Assembly: GCA_963726405.1 (NCBI GenBank)
Contig: CAVSCF010000006.1
Coordinates: 1-64,000, forward strand
Direction: 5' to 3'
Source of the DNA: JAOUJD01 sp963726405
GTDB lineage: Bacteria; Pseudomonadota; Gammaproteobacteria; Burkholderiales; Burkholderiaceae_F
Length of the DNA: 64,000 nucleotides
How positions within the stretch are numbered: position 1 is the first letter of the stretch; every line of letters begins with the position of its first letter. Below the pieces are notes generated by a model that saw only the letters and a list, made by a program, of their open reading frames with translations, had not been told where the DNA came from and made no database searches. The translations under genes and the position numbers were made by a program. Positions 33,413 through 44,633 of the stretch are shown piece by piece.

Positions 33413-34852
33413 ATGGAAATCCAGCACGCTCGACGGGTGACCACCCACCACGACCCGGCCTCCCTCGCCGCGCTGCGCACACGCTTCGGCCCGCGTTACC
33501 GCTGGTACGTGCTGCTCACGGTGATGATGGGGACGATGGCGTCGATCATGGCGTCGACCATCGTCAACGTCGCCGTCCCGGAGATGAGCCTGCACTTCAC
33601 GCTCGGGCCGGAGCAGGCGCAATGGCTGTCCGCGGGCTTCATGGCCGCGATGACGGTCTCGATGCCGGTGACGCCGTGGCTGCTGAACCGCTTCGGGTAC
33701 CGGCGCACCTACATCGGCGCAATCCTGCTGCTGCTGGTGGGCAGCATCGCGGGCGGCATGGCGAACCAGTATCCGCTGGTGCTCGCCATGCGCGTGACCG
33801 AAGGGCTGGCCGCCGGCATCCTGCAGCCGATTCCCGCCATCATCATCCTGCGGGGCTTCGAGCCGCAGGAACAAGGCAAGGCCATGGGCCTGTTCGGCGC
33901 GGGCGTCGTGCTGGCGCCGGCGCTCGGGCCGAGCATCGGCGGCGTGCTGCTGGAATGGTTCGGCTGGCGCTCGATCTTCTTCGTCGCTGCACCGTTCTGC
34001 CTGCTCGCGCTGCCGCTCGCGGCCCGCCTGCTGCCGCACAGCGCGCCGGGCGGCGGGCCGGTGAACGCCGACGCCGCGCGCCTCGACCTTCCCGGTCTGC
34101 TGCTGGTCGCCGGGGCGATCCTGCTGGGACTCAACGGACTGTCGATGCTCGAAGGGGCCGAAGCGACGCTCGGGCTGGCGCTGATGGCCGCGAGCCTCGT
34201 GCTGCTCGCGGTTTTCGTCGGCTATCAGCGCCGCGTGGCGCATCCACTGATCCGGCTTGAGCTCTTCACCCATGCGGCGTTCACGCGCGGCGCGATCGTC
34301 GCCTTCATCTACGGGGCCGCCCTGTTCGGTTCCACGTACCTGCTGCCCGTGTTCATGCAGATGGCACTCGGGTTGCCGCCGTCGCAGGCGGGCGCCGTGC
34401 TGCTGCCGGCGGGCATCGTGCTCGCCGTGGTGATCCCGCTCGTCGGCCGCTCGTCGACCGTGGCGAACCGCGCGCTCTACATCCTCGTCGGCCTGTCGTT
34501 CCTGTCCGTGTCGTTCGCCGCGATGATGTTCATCGGCGTCGGATCGAGCCTGGGCTGGCTCGTCGCGCTGGCGATCCTCGGGCGCATCGGCCTCGGCTGC
34601 ATCCTTCCGTCCCTCAACCTGGCGGCGATGGAAGGCGTTGCCACGGGGCTCCTGGCGCAGGGCACGAGCCTGATCAACCTGCTGCGGACACTCGGCGGGG
34701 CCACCGGGGTCGGGTTGATCGGCGTGTTCCTCGCGTGGCGCCTGCACGCGGACCCCAGCCAACCGATCCGCGCGTTTCACGAAGCCTTCGTGCTGCTCGG
34801 CGTGATTACCGGCGGGGCGATCGCCGCCGCGTGGGGAATGCGGCGGCGCTGA
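33413..34852 (+). CDS. MFS drug exporter, DHA2 (EmrB/QacA) type
   Basis: This protein of about 479 residues has many hydrophobic helices and DHA2 motifs: N-V-A-V-P-E-M in helix 1, R-F-G-Y-R-R-T-Y in the first loop, and L-G-P-S-I-G-G-V-L-L-E in helix 5. The family exports drugs or lipophilic compounds in exchange for protons. No membrane-fusion partner is nearby. The start is uncertain among 33395, 33413 and a GTG at 33437; 33413 (MEIQHARR) is a compromise. Confidence 0.82.
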   Translation: MEIQHARRVTTHHDPASLAALRTRFGPRYRWYVLLTVMMGTMASIMASTIVNVAVPEMSLHFTLGPEQAQWLSAGFMAAMTVSMPVTPWLLNRFGYRRTYIGAILLLLVGSIAGGMANQYPLVLAMRVTEGLAAGILQPIPAIIILRGFEPQEQGKAMGLFGAGVVLAPALGPSIGGVLLEWFGWRSIFFVAAPFCLLALPLAARLLPHSAPGGGPVNADAARLDLPGLLLVAGAILLGLNGLSMLEGAEATLGLALMAASLVLLAVFVGYQRRVAHPLIRLELFTHAAFTRGAIVAFIYGAALFGSTYLLPVFMQMALGLPPSQAGAVLLPAGIVLAVVIPLVGRSSTVANRALYILVGLSFLSVSFAAMMFIGVGSSLGWLVALAILGRIGLGCILPSLNLAAMEGVATGLLAQGTSLINLLRTLGGATGVGLIGVFLAWRLHADPSQPIRAFHEAFVLLGVITGGAIAAAWGMRRR

Positions 34853-34874
34853 TCTGGCCCGCGTGCGGGTCGCG

Positions 34875-36080
34875 TCAGGCGGAAGCCGGGACCAGGCTGC
34901 CCACCCGGACGCCGAGCAGCCGGATGCGGCGGGTGAGGTCCACCCGCTTCAGGCACTCTCCGGCCGCCCGCCGTATCGCGGCCGGGTCGTCGGTGGGCAG
35001 CGCCAGCGTCTGGTCGCGGGTCACCGTCTTGAAGTCGTCGAAGCGCAACTTGATGCCGATGGTGCGTCCGGTGTAACGCTTGCGCTTGAGGTCGTTCGAA
35101 ACGTCGACGCAGAGCTCCGTGAAGATCTCAGAGAGCCGCGCCCGGTCGCGCACCGCGTGAAGGTCGCGCTCGAACGTCGTCTCGCGGCTGATCGACTTCG
35201 GTTCGCTTTCCGTCACCACCGGCCGGTCGTCCTGTCCGCGCGCCGCGGCATGCAGCCAGGCGCCGTAGCTCGTGCCGAAGTGCTGCCGCAGCCATGCCGG
35301 GTCGCTGTCGGCCAGTTCGCCGATGGTCGCGATGCCGAGGTGCGCGAGTTTGGCGGCCGACTTCGGGCCCACGCCGTTGAGCCGGCGCACCGACAGCGGC
35401 GAAAGGCGCGGTCCGACGTCGTGTTCGGTGACGATTGTCAGGCCGTCGGGCTTGTCGAGCTCCGAAGCGATCTTGGCGACCAGCTTGTTGGGCGCAAGCC
35501 CGATCGAACAGCTGAGTCCCGTCGCGTCGCGCACCGCCTGCTTCAGTTCACGGCCAATGTCGCGAGCGCACCACCAGGCTTCCGCGTTCGCTTCGACCGG
35601 GTCGACGTCCGGCCCCAGCCGCGACGCGATCAGCTCCGTGAGGTCGATGTAGATCTCGTCGATGCCGCGGTCCTCGACCTGCGGCGTGAGCGCGCGCACC
35701 GCGGCCTTGAAGAGCCGCGAATATTTCCGGTACTGGTCGAAGTCGACGGGCAGCAGGACCGCATCGGGTGCTTTCGCCGCGGCCTTCATCATCCCCATCG
35801 CGGAGTTCACGCCGAGCGCGCGCGCCTCGTACGTGGCGGTCGTGATCACGCCGCGGCCCGCATAGTCGCCGAGGCGTGAAAAGCGGCGGCGCTTTTCCCC
35901 GCTGGCGGGATCCGTTTCCCACACCGGCTCGTGGCGCGAGCCGCCGCCGATGACGACCGGCTGGCCGCGCAGTTCCGGATAACGCAGCAGCTCGACCGAC
36001 GCATAGAACGCGTCCATGTCGAGATGCGCGATCACGCGGGGCAGTGGGGGCAGTGGGGGCAGCAGGGGCAGCAAAGGCAT
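34875..36080 (-). CDS. dinB: DNA polymerase IV (Y family)
   Basis: This protein of about 401 residues shows all Pol IV signatures: H-L-D-M-D-A-F-Y-A-S, T-A-T-Y-E-A-R-A-L-G-V-N-S-A-M, I-D-E-I-Y-I-D-L-T and G-L-A-P-N-K-L-V-A-K-I-A-S. It copies damaged DNA with low fidelity. The C-terminal beta-clamp peptide is not obvious. The first 14 residues, P-L-L-P-L-L-P-P-L-P-P-L-P, come from a short tandem repeat of about nine bases. A GTG at the R-V-I-A-H position or an ATG at 36104 could be the real start. Confidence 0.87.
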   Translation of the reverse strand: MPLLPLLPPLPPLPRVIAHLDMDAFYASVELLRYPELRGQPVVIGGGSRHEPVWETDPASGEKRRRFSRLGDYAGRGVITTATYEARALGVNSAMGMMKAAAKAPDAVLLPVDFDQYRKYSRLFKAAVRALTPQVEDRGIDEIYIDLTELIASRLGPDVDPVEANAEAWWCARDIGRELKQAVRDATGLSCSIGLAPNKLVAKIASELDKPDGLTIVTEHDVGPRLSPLSVRRLNGVGPKSAAKLAHLGIATIGELADSDPAWLRQHFGTSYGAWLHAAARGQDDRPVVTESEPKSISRETTFERDLHAVRDRARLSEIFTELCVDVSNDLKRKRYTGRTIGIKLRFDDFKTVTRDQTLALPTDDPAAIRRAAGECLKRVDLTRRIRLLGVRVGSLVPASA

Positions 36081-36348
36081 CGAGGCAGTGCGGGCATGGC
36101 GCATCGAGTTTACGGATCGCGTGAACGTTGCGTAGGTCGGCGCGGCGTTTGCCGAATGACGCCACTCCCGTCCGCTGCGCCTCGACGCTTCGCCCGCGGC
36201 CACGGGCCCGGCCGGTCGCGCCCGCTTTCCATGCTTGCGGCCGCGCTCGTTGGGCCGATCGCGCACGCGAGAGCCTGGCCGCCGCTCCTCGACTGGCCCG
36301 GACACCTGCCGGAGTAAGCTGATCGCAGCTCCAGTCCTTATCTCGCCA

Positions 36349-37257
36349 GTGGCCTCCGCTACCACGCCGTCCACCACAGACACGACGTCCCCCGAAGAGC
36401 GCGCTGGCCACACGTGGGAGGCGCGTCACTTCGGGATACCCGCGTCGGGCTGGCGCCGTCGCTGGTTCATCGTCATCTTCGAGAACGACACGCGGGCCGG
36501 CCGGCTGTTCGACATCTGGCTGCTGGTGGCGATCCTCGCCAGCGTCCTGGTGGTGATGCTGGACAGCGTGCACGCGGTGAGCGACCGGCATGGAACGCTG
36601 TTCGATGTCCTCGAGTGGGGCTTCACGCTGGCCTTCACGGCCGAGTACATGGCCCGGCTTGTGTGCGTCAACCGGCCGTTGCGCTACGCGAAGAGCTTCT
36701 TCGGGATCATCGACCTGATGTCGGTGTTGCCCACGTACCTGGCGTTCTTCTTCCCCGAACTCCACGCCCTGATCGACATCCGGGTGCTGCGGCTGCTCCG
36801 CACCTTCCGGATCCTGAAGCTCGTCGCGTATGTCAGCGAGTACAAGTACCTCGCGGCGGCGCTGCGCGACAGCCGCCGCAAGATCCTGGTGTTCCTCTCG
36901 GCGGTGATGCTGATCCAGGTGACGATGAGCACGCTGATGTACGTGATCGAAGGCCCGGAGAACGGCTTTACCAGCATCCCGACCGCGATCTACTGGGGCA
37001 TCACCGCAATGACCACGGTGGGGTTCGGCGACATCGTGCCGAAGACCGACCTGGGCCGCGCGGTCGCGAGCGTGATGATGCTGATCGGCTGGAGCATCCT
37101 GGCGGTGCCGACCGGCATCGTGACCGCGGAAATGACACGACGCAGCGGCGGTGCACCGGAGCGTCGCTGTCCGGAATGCGGCGCTTCGCATCACCTCCCT
37201 GCCGCGCGGTTCTGCCACCAGTGCGGCAAGCAGTTGCCGGAGGGCACGGGCGCATGA
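36349..37257 (+). CDS. Voltage-gated potassium channel with C-terminal zinc ribbon
   Basis: This 302-residue membrane protein has six-helix ion-channel topology: an S4-like R-V-L-R-L-L-R-T-F-R-I-L-K-L and the K+ selectivity filter T-T-V-G-F-G-D at about 222-228. After the last helix comes a zinc ribbon C-P-E-C...F-C-H-Q-C-G-K-Q-L, an unusual tail for this family. It should carry K+ out or set membrane potential. The GTG at 36349 gives a plausible N-terminus; longer starts read into the dinB gap. Confidence 0.82.
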   Translation: MASATTPSTTDTTSPEERAGHTWEARHFGIPASGWRRRWFIVIFENDTRAGRLFDIWLLVAILASVLVVMLDSVHAVSDRHGTLFDVLEWGFTLAFTAEYMARLVCVNRPLRYAKSFFGIIDLMSVLPTYLAFFFPELHALIDIRVLRLLRTFRILKLVAYVSEYKYLAAALRDSRRKILVFLSAVMLIQVTMSTLMYVIEGPENGFTSIPTAIYWGITAMTTVGFGDIVPKTDLGRAVASVMMLIGWSILAVPTGIVTAEMTRRSGGAPERRCPECGASHHLPAARFCHQCGKQLPEGTGA

Positions 37258-37351
37258 CATCCCGGGGAGCGCTTGCGGCGCCTCAAGGCGCCGTCCGATC
37301 CACGGACTAGGCTGGTTTCACTTGACGCTGCTCGGATGGCCGGGAGGATCG

Positions 37352-37771
37352 ATGAATCGATTGTTGTGTTGTGCGCTGCTGTCGGTGCTGCCCGCGCTCG
37401 GCGCGGCGCAGGTCGCGGAGTATCAGGTCGAAGGCGACGGCATCCCGAAGTCGCTGACCGGCAAGCCGGGCGTGGCCGCGCGCGGCAAGGCGTTGCTGGC
37501 GAAACGTGACGCGGCGACCTGCCTCGAATGCCACAGCGTGCGAGACAAGGACCTCGCGGGCGGAGGAAACAAGGGACCTGCGCTCGACGGCATCGGCGCC
37601 GTGCTGACCCCGCCGCAACTCCGCTTGAGCGTGGTCGACATCGGGCGGATCAATCCGAAGGCCGGCATGCCGAGCTTCCACAAGGCCGAGGCACTCTCGC
37701 AGGGCAAAGCGCGCCTCACTCCACAGGAAGTGGAGGACGTCGTCGCCTACCTGTCGTCGCTGAAGAAGTAG
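37352..37771 (+). CDS. SoxX-like cytochrome c
   Basis: This 139-residue protein has a signal peptide and a single c-type haem site C57-L-E-C-H61. N-K-G-P-A-L-D-G-I-G, Q-L-R-L-S-V-V-D and distal M106 in A-G-M-P-S-F follow. This pattern fits SoxX of thiosulfate oxidation better than general cytochromes. SoxA and the rest of the sox set are absent from the window, so it is an orphan here. It may serve another periplasmic electron chain. Confidence 0.65.
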   Translation: MNRLLCCALLSVLPALGAAQVAEYQVEGDGIPKSLTGKPGVAARGKALLAKRDAATCLECHSVRDKDLAGGGNKGPALDGIGAVLTPPQLRLSVVDIGRINPKAGMPSFHKAEALSQGKARLTPQEVEDVVAYLSSLKK

Positions 37772-37783
37772 CAAGCGCCCGCG

Positions 37784-38167
37784 CTAGACCGCGTCGACTT
37801 CCTGGGTCGTGTAGTCGGCCGGCATCACGATCTCGAGCATCTCGAGGTCGTCGCTGTGCCCGAGTTCGCGATGGCGGATGCCCGGGGGCTGATGCACGCA
37901 TGAGCCGGGCTCCAGGCGTACCGCGCCCTGGCCTTCGTACTCGAATTCGACCCAGCCTCTCAGCACGTACACCAGCTGGAACGCGACGCCGTGGCGGTGC
38001 GGCGTTCCGTTGAACGGCGCGCCCGGCACGGCGCGGATTACATGGGCGGCGACGCGGCCCTCGGTGGCTCCCTTGATGCCGAGGTCGCGGTACTCGAAGA
38101 ACGACCGCAGGCCGGAGGCGAATTCCGCGTCCTTCGCGTGGCTGACGGTGAACCCTTTGGCGGTCAT
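37784..38167 (-). CDS. Cupin-domain protein
   Basis: This 127-residue protein is a single cupin barrel. The first motif is G-T-P-H-R-H-G-V-A-F-Q, with metal-binding histidines; the second is P-G-I-R-H-R-E-L-G-H. An E in G-W-V-E-F-E-Y-E-G may complete the site. The family covers dioxygenases, isomerases and sensor proteins, so no function is given. Its stop is 12 bases from the end of the converging SoxX-like gene. Confidence 0.75.
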   Translation of the reverse strand: MTAKGFTVSHAKDAEFASGLRSFFEYRDLGIKGATEGRVAAHVIRAVPGAPFNGTPHRHGVAFQLVYVLRGWVEFEYEGQGAVRLEPGSCVHQPPGIRHRELGHSDDLEMLEIVMPADYTTQEVDAV

Positions 38168-38274
38168 GGCTGTCCTTCCGAATGAAGCGCTTAGCGGGAT
38201 CGTGGGATCGTAGTACCCGGTATCTGCCGATCGCACGCGCGCTGAACGACGTAAGGTACACGCAGGAGGCAACG

Positions 38275-39091
38275 ATGGACGAACGTAACGACCGCGTGTG
38301 GTGGGTGGCGATCCTGGCCGGTGCGGCCGCGCTCATCGCGGGAATCTATTTCTTCTGGCCGCAGACGCCGGCGCCTGTCCCCACGGCCGCGGTGGCTCCG
38401 CCGCCGCCCGCCGCTGCACCGGACGCTGAGCCCGCTGCCGAGCCGGTGATCGAGCATTCCGGTCGGAGACGCTGCGTCCGAGCGAGACCGCCGCCACCGG
38501 TCGCCCTCGCGGACAGCGACGCCGCCTCGCTGCCGCGCTCGGCACACCTGATCGGCGAAGAGCGGCGTGCGCAACTGGTTCCATGCGGACGCGATGGTGC
38601 GCCGCTTCGTCGCGACAGTCGACAACCTGCCACGTCAGACCGTGGCGATGAAGGTGCGTTCGCTGCAACCGGTGCCGGGGCGCTTCGAGGTCGCGCGCGA
38701 CGGTGATGCGATCACCATCAGCGCGGGCAATGCCGCGCGCTACACCCCGTACGTGCAGGCGCTCGAGCGCGTGGATGCGCGGCAGCTTGCCGGCGTGTAC
38801 CTGCGCTTCTATCCGCTGTTCCAGCAGGCTTACGAGGAGCTCGGCTATCCCAGGGCGTACTTCAACGACCGGCTCGTGCATGCGATCGACCACTTGCTCG
38901 CCACGCCGGAGATCGCCGGCGACCTCGCGCTGAAGCAGCCGAAGGTGAGTACGAGTTCGCCGACCCTGCAGCTCGAGACGCTGTCGGCCGGCCAGAAAGC
39001 CATGCTGCGGATGGGCCCGGACAACGCGCGGCGGGTAAAGGCCACGTTGCGCGCGCTGCGCGCCGAGATCACCGCGAAGCCGAAGCCCTAG
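38275..39091 (+). pseudogene. DUF3014 membrane protein, several frame breaks
   Basis: The N-terminus (M-D-E-R-N-D-R-V-W-W-V-A-I-L-A-G, one membrane helix) follows AGGAGG by six bases. The DUF3014 body is in another frame from about 38567 (N-W-F-H-A-D-A-M-V-R-R-F-V-A-T-V-D-N). One extra base near 38563 explains the change. A second local slip at about 38948-38975 hides the expected Y-E-F-A-D-P motif and is then corrected before L-S-A-G-Q-K. The family is a membrane-anchored periplasmic protein of unknown role. Compensating slips suggest sequencing indels, not decay. Confidence 0.65.
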
Positions 39092-39097
39092 GCACCG

Positions 39098-39676
39098 TCA
39101 CCCGAACGGGCTGACGCCGATCAGTGGACGGTGGAGCGCGAACGCGAAGGCTGCCCACGCGACGAGACCGATGGCGGCGGTGAGTGCGTTGCCCATACCC
39201 GAGCCGGTCGCGTAAACCGTGCCGGCGGCGCGGTCGCGCCGACGGGCCGCGGTGAAACTCAGCACGGCCCAGGCGAGAAAACTTCCGAACAGCACGACGT
39301 CAGCAAGCGTGCCGTTGGCGAGGAGGTGCGCGAAGGCCCAGATCTTCACGCCCGCGACCATGGGATGGCCGACGGCCCGCTTGATCGAGTTCCGCGGCAC
39401 GTACGCAGCGACGACCAGCACGAACGCGGGAATCGTCAGCAATGCGGCGAGATGCCGCGTCCATGCGGGGGGCGCGTAGAGCACCACGGGCGACTGCCGG
39501 GCCGCGCCGTAACCGATCACGAGCAGCACGAAACCGGCAATCGACAGCAGCGCGTAGACGCCCTTCCACGGTTTCTCGCCGACGCGCGCGATGGTCGACG
39601 TGCGCCAGCCGTCCGCGACGATGCGGGTGGAGTGCACGCCGAGAAACAACACCAGTCCGAGGATCAGCAGAGTCAT
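39098..39676 (-). CDS. NnrU family membrane protein
   Basis: This 192-residue protein has five or six membrane helices and the NnrU hallmarks: G-V-H-S-T-R-I near the start, R-N-S-I-K-R-A-V-G-H-P-M and W-A-F-A-H-L-L-A-N-G. NnrU was named for nitrite/nitric oxide reduction clusters, but no such genes lie here. The histidines may bind haem. The stop is six bases from the end of the converging DUF3014 gene. Confidence 0.82.
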   Translation of the reverse strand: MTLLILGLVLFLGVHSTRIVADGWRTSTIARVGEKPWKGVYALLSIAGFVLLVIGYGAARQSPVVLYAPPAWTRHLAALLTIPAFVLVVAAYVPRNSIKRAVGHPMVAGVKIWAFAHLLANGTLADVVLFGSFLAWAVLSFTAARRRDRAAGTVYATGSGMGNALTAAIGLVAWAAFAFALHRPLIGVSPFG

Positions 39677-39906
39677 GGTGGCACCTGAACACGGAGAGCC
39701 GACTCTACTCGTTCGCCTGGGCATCGGTCGCGGTCCTCATTGCGCGCGTGGTCGAAGGCGTGTGGCGAGCAGGGCGACATTTCCGGCGCAGCTTCCCGCC
39801 GGCCGCGGCGGATGTCGACTCGAGGCGGAGCCGAACGGGCATGCGCCTTGTTGATGGAAGGCATCCCTCACGGAGGCATCCCATGAAGAAATTGCTCGCA
39901 ATGGAC

Positions 39907-39925
39907 GGGCCGCCTCGCGCGGCCC
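39907..39925 (-). terminator. Hairpin after uup
   Basis: GGGCCGC (39907-39913) pairs with GCGGCCC (39919-39925) around a 5-base loop, with weaker outer pairing ATTGC/GCAAT. It begins nine bases past the uup stop. On the minus strand ATTTCTT follows after about ten bases; on the plus strand CTTTT follows at once, so it may work both ways. Confidence 0.5.
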
Positions 39926-39934
39926 ATTGCCTTT

Positions 39935-41753
<1,819 letters not shown>

Positions 41754-41797
41754 GGGCGGATTGTCGCAAGACGCGGAGCGTCGGCGCAGGGGCGTTG

Positions 41798-42184
41798 CTA
41801 GTCGTCGCCGGCGCGGTCCCGGAGATGCTCGACGATGCGGGCGACGGCGTCGCGGTGTTCGTGCGGCACAGGCTGCCCCGCCGGCCCGTGCTGTCCGAGC
41901 GCGCGCAGCGTGCGGTCGACGACGTCGATGTGGGGCAGCACCGGGCCGAAGAACATCGGCCGGTCCTCATGCAGGACGAGCAGCGTCGGCAGCGTTTCCA
42001 CGTCCATGTCGCCCAGCCAGTCGCTGTCGTCCTCGATGTCGAGCCAGACGTGAGACGCGTCCGCGCGTTCGCGGGCCCGCTGTTCGAAGGCGCGCCGGTA
42101 GTCGCGGCACGTTCCGCACCAATCGGCGCACAGGCAGACCACGGTCCACGCCGCCGCGGCGTTCGACGAAAGGTGCTCGGGCAT
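41798..42184 (-). CDS. Thioredoxin-family protein
   Basis: This 128-residue cytoplasmic protein has the active site W22-C-G-T-C26 and the cis-proline region V-E-T-L-P-T-L-L-V. It should catalyse thiol-disulfide exchange. The middle C-G-T-C pair differs from the C-G-P-C of standard thioredoxin, which shifts redox potential. The last 40 residues are Arg/His-rich. It lies 44 bases upstream of uup on the same strand and may be co-transcribed. Confidence 0.8.
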   Translation of the reverse strand: MPEHLSSNAAAAWTVVCLCADWCGTCRDYRRAFEQRARERADASHVWLDIEDDSDWLGDMDVETLPTLLVLHEDRPMFFGPVLPHIDVVDRTLRALGQHGPAGQPVPHEHRDAVARIVEHLRDRAGDD

Positions 42185-42308
42185 GCGCGAATTGTGCGCC
42201 GCCCGGCCGTCGCCTTGGTGCCATGCTCGCGCTGCGCTTAAGCTTCCCGGCTCCCTCCCACGGTGCAGTCGTCTTCATGAAGTCGGGCCTGATGCAGGAA
42301 TTTCGCCG

Positions 42309-44298
42309 ATGAATGACACCGCGCCTCTTTGGCGGCCGTCGCCTGGGCGCGTCGAACGCGCCCGCATCACCGCCTTCCTCGCGTGGCTCGAACGCGAGCG
42401 CGGGGTGACGTTTCCCGATTACGAATCCCTGTGGCGCTGGTCGGTCACCGACCTCGAAGGTTTCTGGAGCGCGGTGTGGCACTTCTTCGACATCCGGGCG
42501 TCCGTGCCGTACGAGCGCGTGCTCGGGAAGCGAACGATGCCGGGGGCCGAGTGGTTTTCCGGCGCGCGCCTGAACGTCGTCGACCAGGTCTTTCGTCATG
42601 CAACGGCGGATCGTCCTGCGATCGTGGCCGGGAACGAAGCGGGCACGCTCGAAGAGCTGTCGTGGCATGAACTCGAGCGGCAGGTGGCGGCCCTGGCTGC
42701 CTCCCTGCGCGCGCTGGGTGTTGTGCCCGGGGACCGGCTCGTCGCGATCCTTCCCAACATTCCGCAGACCATGGTCGCGTTCCTCGCCTGCGCAAGCGTT
42801 GGGGCCGTGTGGTCGGTCTGCTCGCCGGACATGGGTCCGGTGGCCGTGCTCGACCGCTTTCGCCAGATCGCGCCCAAGGTGCTGATCGCGGCGGACGGCT
42901 ACCGCTATGGCGGCAAGGACTACGACCGTTCCGCCTTGCTCGCGGAAGTCCGTGCCGCGCTGCCGTCGCTGCAGCACACCGTGCTCGTGCCCAATCTGGA
43001 CGGGCGCCACGATGAAGCGCGCGCGCCCGGCGCCATCCCCTGGGCCACGGTGATCGCGGGCGATGTCCCGCTCGTGACGGCGCAAGTGGCCGCCGACCAT
43101 CCCCTCTGGGTCGTGTACTCGTCGGGCACGACGGGCGTGCCGAAGGCGATCGTGCACGGACATGCCGGCGCGCTCGTCGAAATGCTGAAAGGCGTGGGTC
43201 TGCATCGCGACATCGGCCCGGGTGATCGCTTCCACTGGTACACCACCACGGGCTGGATCATGTGGAACGTCCAGATGAGCGGACTGGTCGTGGGCGCGAC
43301 GGCGGTGCTGTACGACGGCAACCCTGGCTATCCGGACCTCGGCGTCCTCTGGCGCTTCGTCGAGCGCGTCGGCGCGACGTTCTTCGGCGCCGGCGCTGCC
43401 TTCTACGCGAACTGCATGAAGGCCGGCATCCAGCCGTCGTCGATCGCGGATCTCTCCACGCTGCGGACACTGGGGGCGACTGGGTCGCCGTTGCCGCCGG
43501 AGGCGTATCGCTGGGGATATGAACATGTGAAGCGCGATCTCTGGCTGGTGTCGATCGCGGGCGGCACCGATCTCGCCGGCGCCTTCCTCACCGGGTTGCC
43601 GACGCTGCCCGTGTACGAAGGCGAAATGCAGTGCCGCGCGCTCGGGCTGAAGGTCGAGGCCTACGACGACGACGGCCGCTCCGTGGTCGGGGAAGTCGGG
43701 CGAGCTCGTCTGTTCCGAGCCCTTCCCGTCGATGCCGCTTTGCTTCTGGAACGACCCGGCGAAGCGCGCTATCGCGAGAGCTATTTCGAGATGTATCCCG
43801 GAGTCTGGCGCCACGGCGACTGGATGAAGTCTCATCGAGCGGCCCGAGGCGATCGGAGGAATCATCTACGGCCGGTCGGACGCCACGATCAACCGTCACG
43901 GCATCCGCATGGGCACCGCGGAGCTGTACCGCGCTGTCGAAGCGGTGCCCGAGGTGATCGACTCGCTGGTGGTCGATCTCGAGTTCCTCGGCCGCGCGTC
44001 CTACATGCCGCTCTTCGTCGTGCTCCGTCCGGGCACCGCGCTCGACGAGACGCTGAAGGAGAGGCTAAACAGCGCGATCCGCGCCGCGCTGTCGGCGCGC
44101 CACGTGCCGAGCGAGATCCTCGCGATCCCCGAAGTGCCGCGCACGCTGTCGGGCAAGAAGATGGAACTGCCGATCAAGAAGCTGCTGCTCGGGCACCCGC
44201 TGGAGAAGGTGGCGCACGCCGACGCGATGGCGAATCCGGGCAGCCTGGCGTGGTTCGTCGAGTTCGCGGCGCGGCGGGAGCGCGGCGCTGAAACATAG
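42309..44298 (+). pseudogene. Acetoacetyl-CoA synthetase, three frame breaks
   Basis: About 660 residues in total match acetoacetate-CoA ligase: D-F-W-x-A-V-W-like start region, V-Y-S-S-G-T-T-G-V-P-K-A-I-V-H, W-Y-T-T-T-G-W-I-M-W-N, G-A-T-G-S-P-L and, after the breaks, L-S-G-K-K-M-E-L-P-I-K. An extra G near 43695, a missing G near 43764 and an extra T at 43830 change the frame. Between the first two, P-F-P-S-M-P-L-C-F-W-N-D-P reads correctly in the alternative frame. The enzyme would feed acetoacetate into polyhydroxybutyrate or lipid metabolism. Slips that cancel out favour assembly error. Confidence 0.78.
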
Positions 44299-44633
44299 GT
44301 TCGAAACGCGGGCAGGGATCGAGATCGCCGGCAAGGCCCCTGGCGATTGTCGGGCTCGGAAGTGCCGGTGCGGTCCTGACCAGCGCGTCGTTCCGAGTGA
44401 ACATTCACGAAGACCTTGGTCGTTCCAAGGTGAAGCACGGCATCGTCGACCTCGTCTCGTAAGATCCGCGGACCGCGTCAACTCACTCACGACGGTCCTG
44501 GTCGCGCGGGAGTAGGCTGAACACTGCCTCCCGCGCACCAGGCGATCGACGCAACAGCAGGCGTCGGCCGGCGGTGTCGCTGGCTGAGGTGAGCGGCTCC
44601 ATTTCAGAAAAATTCCCCGGAGGAGACAACAGC
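44299..44633 (+). other. Intergenic region before the ggt gene
   Basis: This 335-base gap contains no supportable gene. GGAGGAG at 44620-44626 is the ribosome site for the next gene. No clear promoter boxes or terminator for the acetoacetyl-CoA synthetase gene could be identified. Confidence 0.4.
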
